Source of the DNA: Flectonema sp. DT1601
Lineage: Eukaryota > Euglenozoa > Diplonemea > Diplonemida > Diplonemidae
Direction: 5' to 3'
NCBI GenBank assembly: GCA_964019425.1
Contig: OZ025806.1
Location: forward strand, 187,501-251,500
Length of the DNA stretch: 64,000 bases
The notes under the pieces were generated by a model. That model was not told the origin of the DNA. It searched no databases and was given only the letters and a program-made list of their open reading frames with translations. Below are positions 42,474-52,076 of this stretch, piece after piece; positions within the stretch are counted from its first letter, which is position 1, and every line of letters begins with the position of its first letter. The position numbers and the translations under genes were made by a program.

Positions 42474-43765
42474 TTAGGAAAGTTCGTCTTTAACCCTCTT
42501 CACAGCAGGGCCTTCTGCTTTTTTTGTCTTCTTCCTTATTGGGTCAGCAGCACACACCTTAAACATGTTGCACGCTACTTGCAGCATAGCATCAACATGT
42601 CTGTGAACCATTCTTGATCGCTGCTTTGTCAGTAGGCGGGATGTCACTTTGAATGTCCGTTCAACATGTGCCTCTGATGCAGCGATTCTACACAGTGACA
42701 TGTAGAACTGTGTAAGGTGGGGAACAACCTTGCTACCAATTTCCCTCCAGAATATTGCTGCATCCTTCTTCTGATGTGCTTTCTTTTGCCTCTCTGCTGT
42801 AGCTGTTGACAACTCAGAGATAAGGGTGGTGCTGAACCCATGTCTTACCAGCCACCCTGCAAAGTAAGGCTGCATCAGGTTCTGCTGCTCCTCATTCAGA
42901 CCCATCCCCTGCATTGCCCTTAACATCTTAAGAGCATCAAAACTGAAGTTAGACACAATGCGGGTGTTCAGGGACTGCAGTGCACTGCTTACCAATTTTG
43001 ATACCTTTGGATCACTTATTGCTTTCCATTTCCGTGTCACATACTCCAGCTGTCCCAGCACATCCTGCAACCCTGCCGAGTCACGCTGGAGGTTATCAGT
43101 TGCATATGCAACTGGCTGCACCAATTTTGCAGCAGTTTTCATCTTCTCGATGTCTGCTGCACAGCAAGGAAACAGGCGTTGTTTCCCCTTGCGTTTCAGC
43201 AGGAGATCTTCAAGTCTCACTGCCCGAACCCAGCAGTCGTACACTGTGTTCCATCGGGTACTGCCTATGCGTTTAAGTTGCAGAGGGCTTCCCTTTCGAC
43301 CCTTCTGCACCTCAAGGAACAACTCCTTCCTTTTGGGGGTTGCCATCTCCTCTGTCAGATCCTTCACCTTATTGTATGCCGTTGAGAGGAGGGGGATACC
43401 ATTGATGAGATCCTTCATTAACAGCTGCAATGAATGTGCTGCACATCTGATAGTGAGGAGCTTCTCCTTCCCTGCAGCCTGGAGCATCTGCTCTAGAGCA
43501 TCTGCGTCAATGCCCTCTGGGTCTTCTTCTCCTGCACTTTCACAAGATGCTGCACTGTCATTGTCAGTGTCTTCTTCAAGACTCTCCATCTCTGTGATGG
43601 TTTATTAAATCTTGGTTTGTAAAATGTTGGGCAGCAGGTAATGTTTGCTTTTTTAGATACATACTAACTGGAAGTGCTGCTTCCTTCAGGGCATTCTGCA
43701 TGCTCTTTGCATTGTCAGCACAGAAGGCAAGTGGGACAACATTAGCTTCAAGTAGCTCAGTAGTG
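42474..43765 (-). pseudogene. hAT transposase, C-terminal part
   Basis: The frame 43589-42474 (371 codons) carries RCAAHSLQLLMKD, GSTRWNTVYDCW and the hAT dimerisation region ending YMSLCRIAASEAHVERTF and SRMVHRHVDAMLQVACN. Upstream, 43765-43690 in another frame encodes VVPLAFCADNAKSMQNAL, the usual DNAxNM-like hAT segment. A GTTAGT donor and a CACAG acceptor could remove about 100 bases between them, so an intron is plausible. The N-terminal half, with the BED finger and first catalytic D, is absent because the RepA fragment lies directly upstream. Confidence 0.8.
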
Positions 43766-44626
43766 ATGGTGCTTCCCTCTGGAAGGGTTGTAAGCCATGG
43801 TGTCCAACTAAATTAAAGGACAAGTCTGGGATAATCCCTGCCAGAGGGGCGAGTATTCTACCATGGTTGAAATACTCTGGCAACTGATCTTCAATTTTAT
43901 GTTGTTTGTTAGCTGCTGGTGTATCTTGATCATGTGTTGATACTTGCATTTTTTTATTTGTAATCTTCTATTACAATCCTCTTTCTGTTCTGGTCTGTTA
44001 CTTCATTTGTCTTGTTTAACTTCAGTTATATCCATTTTACTTTTTATTGTTTCCCATCTACTTTTTATTTTCTATTAGTTCTGGTCAGAAACTCCTGGGC
44101 AGCAAGAAGGAAAGTAGTTTAGTACTTCTGGGTGTTTGGCATCACCCCCCATAGTGAGCAAGTACAACAGGTAGCATTGGTAGTCTGTTGATCCTGAGTG
44201 ATCCCAGCTACAGTTTTGTTTTTCTTTCTTTTTTTTAGAAGAAGATCAGGACATCCAAGCACTGCTGGATAGTTGCTGAATGCAGGGCCTGCCTGTGGCA
44301 TTATAATAACAGGCTAAGTCATTTGTAGTTCATAGTTTACCTTTGATTTTATAACTTCACACAGGGTACTATGAACGATGAGAGATCCAGTGGGATCACT
44401 CAGGGTCTAGTAGAGACCACCAATGTTGTGCGTTGATAGGCAAGGTGACCAACCTTGACATTCTTTCTTTTCTCTCCTGTTGTGACAAACACAAAATACA
44501 CACACAGCTTACAGTGTGTTCTTTGTGTATGTTTTCTTCAGGTGTGAGTAGTTTTTTTGTTCTTGCTCTTCAGGGAGGGCCTTAGCCAAAAGCTAACAGT
44601 CCAAATCTCACCTGGAAATTCAACTC
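43766..44626 (+). mobile_element. RepA fragment inside the hAT transposase region
   Basis: A single 5'-truncated RepA of 861 bp, starting at ATGGTGCTTCCC and ending with the normal 3' terminus CTGGAAATTCAACTC. The 5' break and intact 3' end are as expected for reverse-transcribed insertion. There is no clear target duplication, and hAT coding sequence seems to be lost at the site. Confidence 0.82.
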
Positions 44627-44739
44627 CTCTTCTTCGCTGCCTCTTTCTTGAATCGCAGAACGATTCGATCATCGACTTGCAAGTCACATGCAAGTTGCTG
44701 CAGCTCAGCAGCCTCAAGTGGAGTTTCAAGAGCATTCAT
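44627..44739 (-). pseudogene. hAT transposase, possible N-terminal coding remnant
   Basis: ATG at 44739 opens a 37-codon frame (MNALETPLEAAELQQ, then DDRIVLRFKKEAAKK) that runs into the RepA 3' end. Its position in the hAT element and its orientation suit a transposase N-terminus, but it contains no diagnostic motif. Confidence 0.4.
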
Positions 44740-45229
44740 TGTAGGAGAGATGGATCTGAAAGGAGAAAAAAAACACATTGCAACAGGTTAAGTTACTGTA
44801 GTTTGATAGGGAACTTTGTAAGACATTTTTTAAGAACCTGGGGGGGGTAAATTAAGGAGGGGAAATTTGGATTTATGCAGTTTTGACACCTCTTACCTTA
44901 TATCCTTGCTCTGTTCACAGATTTAGCTGCTAATATACCAAAAGACCCCAAAAAAACCCAAACAAGACTGGTTACTAGCTTTTTTAATTAAAAAAAAATT
45001 TTTTTACTCCCCTTCAAGTAATTTTTTTTTTTTTTTTTTTACATTCTGAGAGAATAAATTTTTTTTCAAAAAATTCAAAAAAAATGCTTTCAAGCTCCAG
45101 TGCCAGTTTCTCAATTTTCCACTGCTTTATTTTCAACAACTTTCCATTTTTTTTCTAAAAAAATTCCAAAAAAATACCAAAAATGTCCAAAAATGAGGTA
45201 TTTTTTGTTTGAAAATTTTTTTTCAAAAA
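44740..45229 (-). other. hAT 5' non-coding region
   Basis: AT-rich stretch with long A and T runs and no gene, between the putative transposase start and the subterminal AGCTAAA repeats. Confidence 0.5.
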
Positions 45230-45325
45230 AGCTAAAAAAAAGCTAAAAAAAGCTAAAAAAAGCTAAATAGCTTTAGCTTAGCTCTAAAAAGCTTAGCTTT
45301 AGCTTTAGCTTTTTGCACAAGTATG

Positions 45326-46228
45326 CTCGTCGTCACCTTTGTAAGACTCACGAAATCTCCCATCACCTGCAGACCCTGTGCAATCTCCAGAGTAAGAAAT
45401 CCCTTTATCACTACCCATCTGGACGGCCTGAATGGATCTTCCCTTCGCCCCTTCGGGACATCCCACCAGTCTACAACTATTTCCTTCGCAGAAATGGAAA
45501 TAAAATTCTGCTTCCCCAGTTTCCATACTTCTCCCCATCTTGCTGCCGTCTTCCACGCGATCAGTAAACCAGTCCTTAGGTTCACATCTTGTCTCATCGA
45601 CCATGCAATCAAGCTGGGGCGATCTATTGGTTTTGCTTGTTCCAACGGAATCGCCGCTCCGTCTGCTCTCAACGCCGCTGCTAATTGTTTCAATGTCTCG
45701 TTCGCCAATCCCATTCTCTTTAGCATTCCTGAAAAGGCTTTGGCGTACGCTAGCATTCCCTGCTTTGACACCTTCGTCGCCGTCACAAATAACGCTACCG
45801 TATCCTGGTTTACCGGGACGTCGTTCCGTTCTACCCAAATCAGCAGTCGGTCCCAAAGACACTGCCTGTTGCGCATCGTACTTTGAGCCCATATCCTCCC
45901 TGCTATCCGCTCCAGTGTCAGCAACGAATCGTTCAGATCCGATGTGAACTCTTTGTTCCGTCCTTTTTGGATTCTCCTCACCTGATCTTCTATTTGATTT
46001 TTCATCAGGCTTCCAAATAGAGTTGAAACCTCGGCGCCTTCCGAACTCCTTATTTTCTCTCCCATCTCTATTATTCGGTCTGGAACAGATACTACTTCTT
46101 CTAACAACTTGCTTTTCTGGGAGGACACTCGCTTTTCTCCACCTGGACCTCCCAACTCCATCAATTTCGATAGAATTTCGCGGCTCCAACACCGCTTTAC
46201 TTGCAACAAGGGGCTGGCCTCGGTTCAC
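45326..46228 (-). pseudogene. DIRS-like tyrosine recombinase, upstream part (fossil)
   Basis: N-terminal SAM-like segment and first catalytic box of a tyrosine recombinase. TGLLIAWKTAARWGEVWKL contains the conserved arginine context, followed by WWDVPKGRREDPFRPS. It overlaps the end of the gag-like frame by a few bases and is separated from its downstream part by the hAT insertion. Confidence 0.7.
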
Positions 46229-47475
46229 TTTTGACCTTTGCCAGCCCCCCCAACGTTTCCCTGATATCCATTACTAAAATTACTTCTATTCCTGAAATTA
46301 TTTTGCGGATTCCAACTCCCCAAGCTTCTCCCCTTTCCTCCTTTTCCGCCCCTTTCGCTCTTCGCCTTCTTTTCTGCCTCGATTTCTGCCAGTTTTACTG
46401 CCTTGTCGAATGTCTTTCCTGACTTGACAAGTTGTTCAATTACATCTGCGCCGATTCGCTTCGTTAAATATTCCCATTTTAAAATGAGACATTCTAGCGA
46501 TTTATTCATACTACGGATCAGCGGCTTTGAATGTATCCAATCCGTCGATGTCTCTGACATCGCTTGGATGTTGTCTCTTACAACACCGAATGCGTGTTTT
46601 ACTTCACGCACCTCCCTTGTTTCCAGCTTTCCGCTGTGTGCCGCCCAGTACTTACTGTCGAGTTTGGCTATTAGCCTATCGGCATCGCCTCGTGCCAATA
46701 TCTCCCTCCATTGCAACACGTTTGTTGCGTCTGCAGCCAATTCGAGCTCTATACACTCGATGTTTTCCGGCGTGAACGGACATACCTCCCCTCCTGTTTT
46801 CTTCCTCAACATATCGTCCCTCTGCTGGATCTGCACCTGACACATTTGCTGGTTCTGTGCCAGCAATGTTAACACACTCTGTAATGTGTCTCCGACCTGC
46901 GGTATGTGTTGCTGTGTTACTATTTGCGGTTGCGGTACTTGCGTTTGCGATAACGTAGTTGCTAATCTTAGTTCCATTTCTTCTACTTTGCGATTCATCA
47001 TCTCAAACTTTGAGATATTCTCATTTTCCACACGTTGCGCCCACATATTCCAGTACACATCTTTCGATATCACATGTGCATACTCGAATCCGACATGCGG
47101 AAAATCAAATGTTTCGTCAGCACCAATATGCTGATATACCCCCCGTAACAAGCTAGTTTTTCTAGACAATGTTACTTTTACTTTTCTAATACCCCCCAAA
47201 ATTTCCCTAGAGAGTAAACCGCAATACCATACCCATTCAGATTCGCCTTCGCGTCTCATCATATAAACCGCATCACTTCCGATTAATGCTGACGCATTTT
47301 CCGTCATCATCTCTACTGACATTTTCCTGCTCGGGTCCCAAAAAGTCCCCGCTTCCCCTATCGTGGCTCTTGGCGACTGAGCCCTTGCATTTCTCATCTC
47401 CTCCATAGTCACTGAGTCCAGGTCGATAGCCGCCTCGACATGCGGGATCTCAACAATAGGTGGTGTGGAAGTCAT
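46225..47475 (-). pseudogene. DIRS-like gag-like frame (fossil)
   Basis: A 416-codon frame at the 5' side of the DIRS-like fossil. It has a Q-rich, coiled-coil-like middle (TQVPQPQIVTQQH) and a basic, glycine-rich end (RGGKGGKGRSLGSW). There is no zinc knuckle, which is usual for DIRS gag. The assignment rests on position and composition. Confidence 0.65.
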
Positions 47476-47481
47476 TTTATC

Positions 47482-47936
47482 AAAAAAGATTAAAGTTTAA
47501 GTAAGTTCAATGAGGATTAAGCAAAATTTGCTAAGGAAAGGAATTAATGTTTTAATTAATAATGTACTGATACAGAATAACATCTCAAACATAGTGATCA
47601 CTTATGCAACGAGAGCTAAAAGATCGATATAGACATTCCTAATCCAAAGACTAGGGTGCAGAGTGCATTTCAGCTAAGGGAGGACCTTTTTCATTTTTCG
47701 TTCCGTTAGGACAGAAGAGTAATAAGTATAGAATAATTTTCGACGTACCAGAGCCTGCATAGCCGAGTGGATATGGTCGTCGACCGTAGATCGCTTGGGT
47801 AGCCGCGGCACGGGTTCGATTCCTGGCGACGGCACAATTTTTGGGTTTTTCAACCAGAAAATTATTAAGAAGAAAACAGTAAGGAAAGGGCACAAAATTG
47901 GACTTAGTGATCATTCCCTGAGTAAACTGAGAGAGT
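47482..47936 (+). mobile_element. SINE-bearing element, copy 3
   Basis: Almost the same 455-bp element as 25494-25948, including the tRNA-like head (about 47755-47836) and end CTGAGTAAACTGAGAG. It differs by a small deletion near 47544. It joins the DIRS-like fossil on its left and the acidic frame on its right. Confidence 0.7.
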
Positions 47937-49173
47937 GAGCCTGACCCCGGAGCGGGTGACGGGTCCAGAAGAAACGCCGGCGAAGCCAGTCCAGCAGAGC
48001 AAGAAGCCGAGATCACCTGACTCTGATCCGCAGGCAGAATCCACCTCTGCCAAAAAACCGAAAGCTGAGGCAGACCGTCCATCGCTTACCGCAGCCGACC
48101 CTGATGGAAGCCCGAGGTCAACGGCCAGCCTGAAGAATAAGAAGCAATGGTCCCCTGGCTCAGACTCACAAGACGAGCCCGTACCATTGAAGAAGCCGAA
48201 GACATCTGTTTCGGAGGTGGCCCAGGAAGCTACAGACCCTCTGGAGAAAGTAGGACTCGATGCCTCCGAAGAACCAGCTAACACCCACACGGAAGGGGAG
48301 CATGCCTCCGGAGAACTAGCAGACACCTTCACCAAGGAAGTGCGTGATACCTCCGATGAACCAGCAGACAGCCTCACCAACGAAGAACATGATGCCGCCG
48401 TAGAACCAGCAGGCACCCTCACGGAAGGAGAATATGCCTCCGGAGAACTGACAGACACCCCCACCAATGAAGTGCGTGGAACCTCCGAAGAATCAGTAGA
48501 CATCCTCACCAAAGAAGAACATGATGCCTCCGTAGAAACAGAGGACGCCCTCACGGAAGGAGAACATGCCTCCGGAGAACCGACGGACACCCCCGCCAAG
48601 GAAGACCGCGATACCTTTGAAGAACCAGTAGGCATCCTCACCAAAGGCGAGCGTGAACTGTCCAGCCCTTCATCGCAGCCGGAAGAACACAACACGGAGA
48701 TCCACACACCCCCTATAGCCAGAACACTAATTCTCGATAGCCCTAACAACTCTACAGAAGAACCGACGCCGAAGACCAGAAGAGCTAGGAGCAGCCCACC
48801 CCGGACAGGGACAAGCGGTTCCGATGCCTCCACAAACGACGCCGAAGACATCAAACCGACCTGTGACCACGCACCACCGATGCAAAAGGGACCAAGGGTC
48901 AAATGTGACTTCTGCCGTAGATTGCTACAACGGAAATGGCTCAGGAGCAGATGCACGAAGTGCCAGATAACCACCTGCCGCAGGTGCTGGACCGCCGGAG
49001 AGAAGAATGCCACCAGAGCCTTGGCTCACCCAGACGGTACGCCAAGACACGGGAGGACGAGGTCGTGCCCGTCCCCAGCCGAGAAGACAAAGAAAAAGTT
49101 ATCACCATACAGTTCCGCGGACTCAGAGAAGACCAACCTGAGTCCGGGGAAGAGACTTAAAGACGACTGCTGA
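47935..49173 (+). CDS. Acidic repeat protein with C-terminal zinc-ribbon-like motif
   Basis: A 412-codon frame, rich in E, D, P, S and T, with codon use and GC far from its AT-rich surroundings. Residues about 95-245 are a degenerate 17-residue repeat of the type EPAxTLTxEEHxAS (51 bp). Near the C-terminus are CDFC, RCTKC and TCRRCW, spaced like a C4 or C6 zinc ribbon; the arrangement recalls the cysteine-rich end of piggyBac-type transposases, but no transposase core is present. There is no ATG until about residue 310; the listed start is GTG, right at the SINE edge. It is probably an exon or a 5'-truncated piece of a larger gene or element. Function unknown. Confidence 0.5.
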   Translation: MSLTPERVTGPEETPAKPVQQSKKPRSPDSDPQAESTSAKKPKAEADRPSLTAADPDGSPRSTASLKNKKQWSPGSDSQDEPVPLKKPKTSVSEVAQEATDPLEKVGLDASEEPANTHTEGEHASGELADTFTKEVRDTSDEPADSLTNEEHDAAVEPAGTLTEGEYASGELTDTPTNEVRGTSEESVDILTKEEHDASVETEDALTEGEHASGEPTDTPAKEDRDTFEEPVGILTKGERELSSPSSQPEEHNTEIHTPPIARTLILDSPNNSTEEPTPKTRRARSSPPRTGTSGSDASTNDAEDIKPTCDHAPPMQKGPRVKCDFCRRLLQRKWLRSRCTKCQITTCRRCWTAGEKNATRALAHPDGTPRHGRTRSCPSPAEKTKKKLSPYSSADSEKTNLSPGKRLKDDC

Positions 49174-49249
49174 GATCTGTGGGTGTACTCACACGTCCCC
49201 TCCCCCTCCTCCTCCCCCACCCCCCCCCCTTTATACCCACCGGAGAATT

Positions 49250-49641
49250 CGATAGTGGGAAGTAACGGACTGGGAGCTTTTGGCTCCTGCCCTATTCCCG
49301 ATGTAAACTTTCTTTTTATTTTTTTTTTTTTTTTTAACAGGCCCAGAGGGCGACAATGACTGTTGCTGACCAAGGAATACTATTCAAATGAATTTTCGTT
49401 TCAAAGAAACGAACAGAATTAAGAGAGAGGCAGAGAAAAAAAAAAAAAAAAGAAAGAAAAGAAAAAGAAATATGAAGAGGAAATAATCAAACATGAAAAA
49501 AATAAAAAAAAAATAAAATATAAATAAAAAACGTTGTATGAAAAAGGAAAAAAAAGAAAAAAAAGAAAAAAGACCAGAAAAGGAAAGAGAAAATGAAAAG
49601 GTATAATATTATTGTGGGGATATGAGGATAGCAGGGAGATG

Positions 49642-49673
<32 letters not shown>

Positions 49674-49790
49674 TTATTATTTAAAAAAAAAAAGGAAACA
49701 ATCAGTTTAGCGTCTCGATCGGGACGGAAAATAGAAATTAATCGACATAGTCGATCGATAGAAAAAAAAAAAACAATGATAACATAGATA
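49250..49790 (-). mobile_element. LINE copy G, 3'-terminal fragment
   Basis: Minus-oriented last 540 bases of the LINE with the terminal stem-loop (near 49275-49289), poly(T), the CGTTTCAAAGAAACG motif and one satellite unit. That unit has CGTCTCG-AT-CGGGACG, a first hairpin whose arms differ from the standard but still pair through a G-U. The piece breaks inside the third hairpin at about 49785. Confidence 0.8.
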
Positions 49791-50348
49791 ATTTCTTTTA
49801 AAAGTGTCACTGTGAGACCTCAAAGAAAGCCGCACGTCCTCGGCAAAAAGAAGCCTGAGATGCTGACAAAGAGTCGATCTGTTAGTGAAACCTTGCCACT
49901 TAGCTTAGCTCTTCCAAAAACAACCAAGGCGGAACAAGATTGACTGCGTCGAAGGTGGAAACCGACAGCGTGCGAAGAAGAAAAAAGTAAAAGACTTAGG
50001 TAAAGCATACAACAGGTTATTAGGGAATAACCGCCGTCACACGGAAGAGTGATGAGTAAACCAGGGGCAATAATTACAACTTGGTCCACCGGGCTGGTGA
50101 CAATGTTCCAACGTAGCATGCTAGGGCTAAGACAAGAGATGCGCCTGACGCGGGTGGAGTAGAGTCTTGTTATATTTTGGAGCGCAACGTTTTCGAACTA
50201 CCCACAATATACCCGTCAGGAGGCAACTTGTACTTGGCTTACAATTTTAAAGACTACCGGTTTTCTCAGATAGAATTCCAGCAGACAAAGAAAAGTAAAA
50301 GAACTGTACTAGCATGTGGTTTCTTCCCGGCATCTTCGCTTCGGCGAA
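49791..50348. other. Unassigned sequence of mixed composition
   Basis: Less AT-rich than its surroundings. Frames of up to 99 codons exist but show no motif. A CTTCGCTTCGGCG hairpin precedes the A-run at 50350. I cannot assign it; it may be flanking unique DNA or an unknown element. Confidence 0.35.
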
Positions 50349-51209
50349 AAAAAAAAAAAAAAAAATAAATAAAAAGAATATAAAAAAAAAAAAAAAAAAA
50401 AAAAATGAATAAACAATGTTATCATTGTTTCTTATCGATCGACTTTGTCGACTAATTTCTATTTTCCGTCCTGGTCAGGACGCTAAACTGATTGTTTTTT
50501 CTTTAAAAAATAAATAAAAAGTTAAAAAAAAAAAAAAAGGAATAAACAATGTTATCATTGTTTTTTTTTATCGATCGACTATGTCGATTACTTTCTATTT
50601 TCCGTCCTGGTCAAGACGCTAAACTGATTGTTTTTTCTTTAAAATAATTAAAAGGATTTAAAAAAAAAAAAAAAAAAAAAAGAATAAACAATGTTATCAT
50701 TGTTTTTTTTTCTATCGATCGACTATGTCGATTAATTTCTATTTTCTGTCCTGATCGAGACGCTAAACTGATTGTTTCCTTTTTTTAAATAATAAATAAA
50801 AAAAAAAAAAAATAAAAAAAAAAAAAAAAAGACCAGAAAAGGAAAGAGAAAATGAAAAGGTATAATATTATTGTGGGGATATGAGGGATAGCAGGGAGAT
50901 GCTCTTTTTTTTTTTTTTTTTTATTTTTTTTTTTTTTTATTTATTATTTAAAAAAAGGAAACAATCAGTTTAGCGTCTCGATCAGGACGGAAAATAGAAA
51001 TTAGTCGACAAAGTCGATCGATAAAAAAAACAATTCTGTTCGTTTCTTTGAAACGAAAATTCATTTGAATATTATTCCTTGGTCAGCAACCATCATTGTC
51101 GCCCTTTGGGCCTGTTAAAAAAAATAAAAAATAAAAAGAAAGTTTACATCGGGAATAGGGCAGGAGCCAAAAGCTCCCAGTCCGTTACTTCCCACTTTAT
51201 CGAAATTCA
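50349..51209 (+). mobile_element. LINE copy H, 3' UTR fragment with an internal inversion
   Basis: Plus-oriented satellite units (50349-50800) and a normal 3' end (51033-51209, ending CGAAATTCAG) enclose a segment in the opposite orientation (about 50830-51030: GACCAGAAAAGGAAAGAG through the GAGATGCTC region to one satellite unit). The inverted segment is ordinary LINE 3' UTR, so a local inversion or a second nested insertion occurred. Confidence 0.75.
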
Positions 51210-51334
51210 GCTTTTTTTTCTACAATAACTCTTGCAATTATCTTTTCTTTTTATTCTCTATCTGTTCTGGTCTGTTTCTTCATTTTTTTACATTAATAAT
51301 TACATTTTGTTCAAAAAGAAAAAAGATTTCATAC

Positions 51335-51412
51335 TAGAAACTAGGAAACTAGGTTAACACTTAGTTAAAATTAAGACCGGTTAGTCAGTTTAAGGTCTTG
51401 TCTAGGACCAAC
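51335..51412 (-). mobile_element. LINE 3' UTR scrap
   Basis: GAAACTAGGTTAACACTTAG, then AAGACCGGTTAGTCAG and GGTCTTG match 13030-13097 of copy B in minus orientation. The bases at 51210-51334 before it are AT-rich and only loosely similar to either LINE or RepA. Confidence 0.6.
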
Positions 51413-52029
51413 ATTCTTGTTTAACTTCAGTTATATTCATTTTACTTTTTATTGTTTCCCATCTGTTTTTATTTTCTATTAGTTCTGGTCAGAAACTCCT
51501 GGGCAGCAAGAAGGAAAGCAGTTTAGTACTTCTGGGTGTTTGGCATCACCCCCCATAGTGAGCAAGTACAACAGGTAGCATTGGTAGTCTGTTGATCCTG
51601 AGTGATCCCAGCTACAGTTTTGTTTTTCTTTCTTTTTTTTAGAAGAAGATCAGGACTTCCAAGCACTGCTGGATAGTTGCTGAATGCAGGGCCTGCCTGT
51701 GGCATTATAATAACAGGCTAAGTCATTTGTAGTTCATAGTTTACCTTTGATTTTATAACTTCACATAGGTACTATGAACGATGAGAGATCCAGTGGGATC
51801 ACTCAGGGTCTAGTAGAGACCACCAATGTTGTGCGTTGATAGGCAAGGTGACCAACCTTGACATTCTTTCTTTTCTCTCCTGTTGTGACAAACACAAAAT
51901 ACACACACAGCTTACAGTGTGTTCTTTGTGTATGTTTTCTTCAGGTGTGAGTAGTTTTTTTGTTCTTGCTCTTCAGGGAGGGCCTTAGCCAAAAGCTAAC
52001 AGTCCAAATCTCACCTGGAAATTCAACTC
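51413..52029 (+). mobile_element. RepA fragment, 5'-truncated
   Basis: 617-bp RepA in LINE sense, starting at TTCTTGTTTAACTTCAG and ending with the constant 3' terminus CTGGAAATTCAACTC. Small differences (for example TCACATAGGTACTATG) resemble the copy at 6558-7763 more than the 35.6-kb array. Confidence 0.82.
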
Positions 52030-52076
52030 ATGCCACAGGCAGGCCCTGCATTCAGCAACTATCCAGCAGTGCTTGG
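52030..52076 (-). mobile_element. Short inverted RepA scrap
   Basis: 47 bases matching RepA 6882-6930 in the opposite orientation to the adjacent fragment, leading straight into the minisatellite. Confidence 0.65.

Larger units (their letters stand above)
41899..45325 (-). mobile_element. hAT DNA transposon, 3427 bp, non-functional
   Basis: The ends are inverted repeats starting CATACTTGTGCAAAAAGCTA, followed by subterminal AGCTAAAGCTAAGC-type repeats at both sides (41915-41965; 45230-45315). A 7-bp direct repeat CTCGTCG flanks it (41892-41898; 45326-45332). hAT elements normally duplicate 8 bp, so one base may have changed. It carries hAT transposase pieces on the minus strand, interrupted by a RepA fragment (43766-44626). 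It lies in the recombinase region of the DIRS-like fossil, so it is younger than that element and older than the RepA insertion. Confidence 0.82.
40105..47481 (-). mobile_element. DIRS-like tyrosine-recombinase retroelement, broken fossil
   Basis: This is an old DIRS-type element on the minus strand with, in order, a gag-like frame, a tyrosine recombinase and RT/RNase H, the recombinase overlapping the start of the RT frame. That layout fits DIRS1-like elements. It is broken: a hAT transposon (41899-45325) interrupts the recombinase and LINE copy E interrupts the RNase H end (small remainder at 33057-33140). The termini (inverted or split repeats) are not visible. The right edge at about 47481 abuts a SINE-bearing element. 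Confidence 0.75.

Noticed and set aside
42958-43608. 216-codon plus-strand frame
   Set aside because: Antisense of the hAT transposase, which has clear family motifs on the minus strand.
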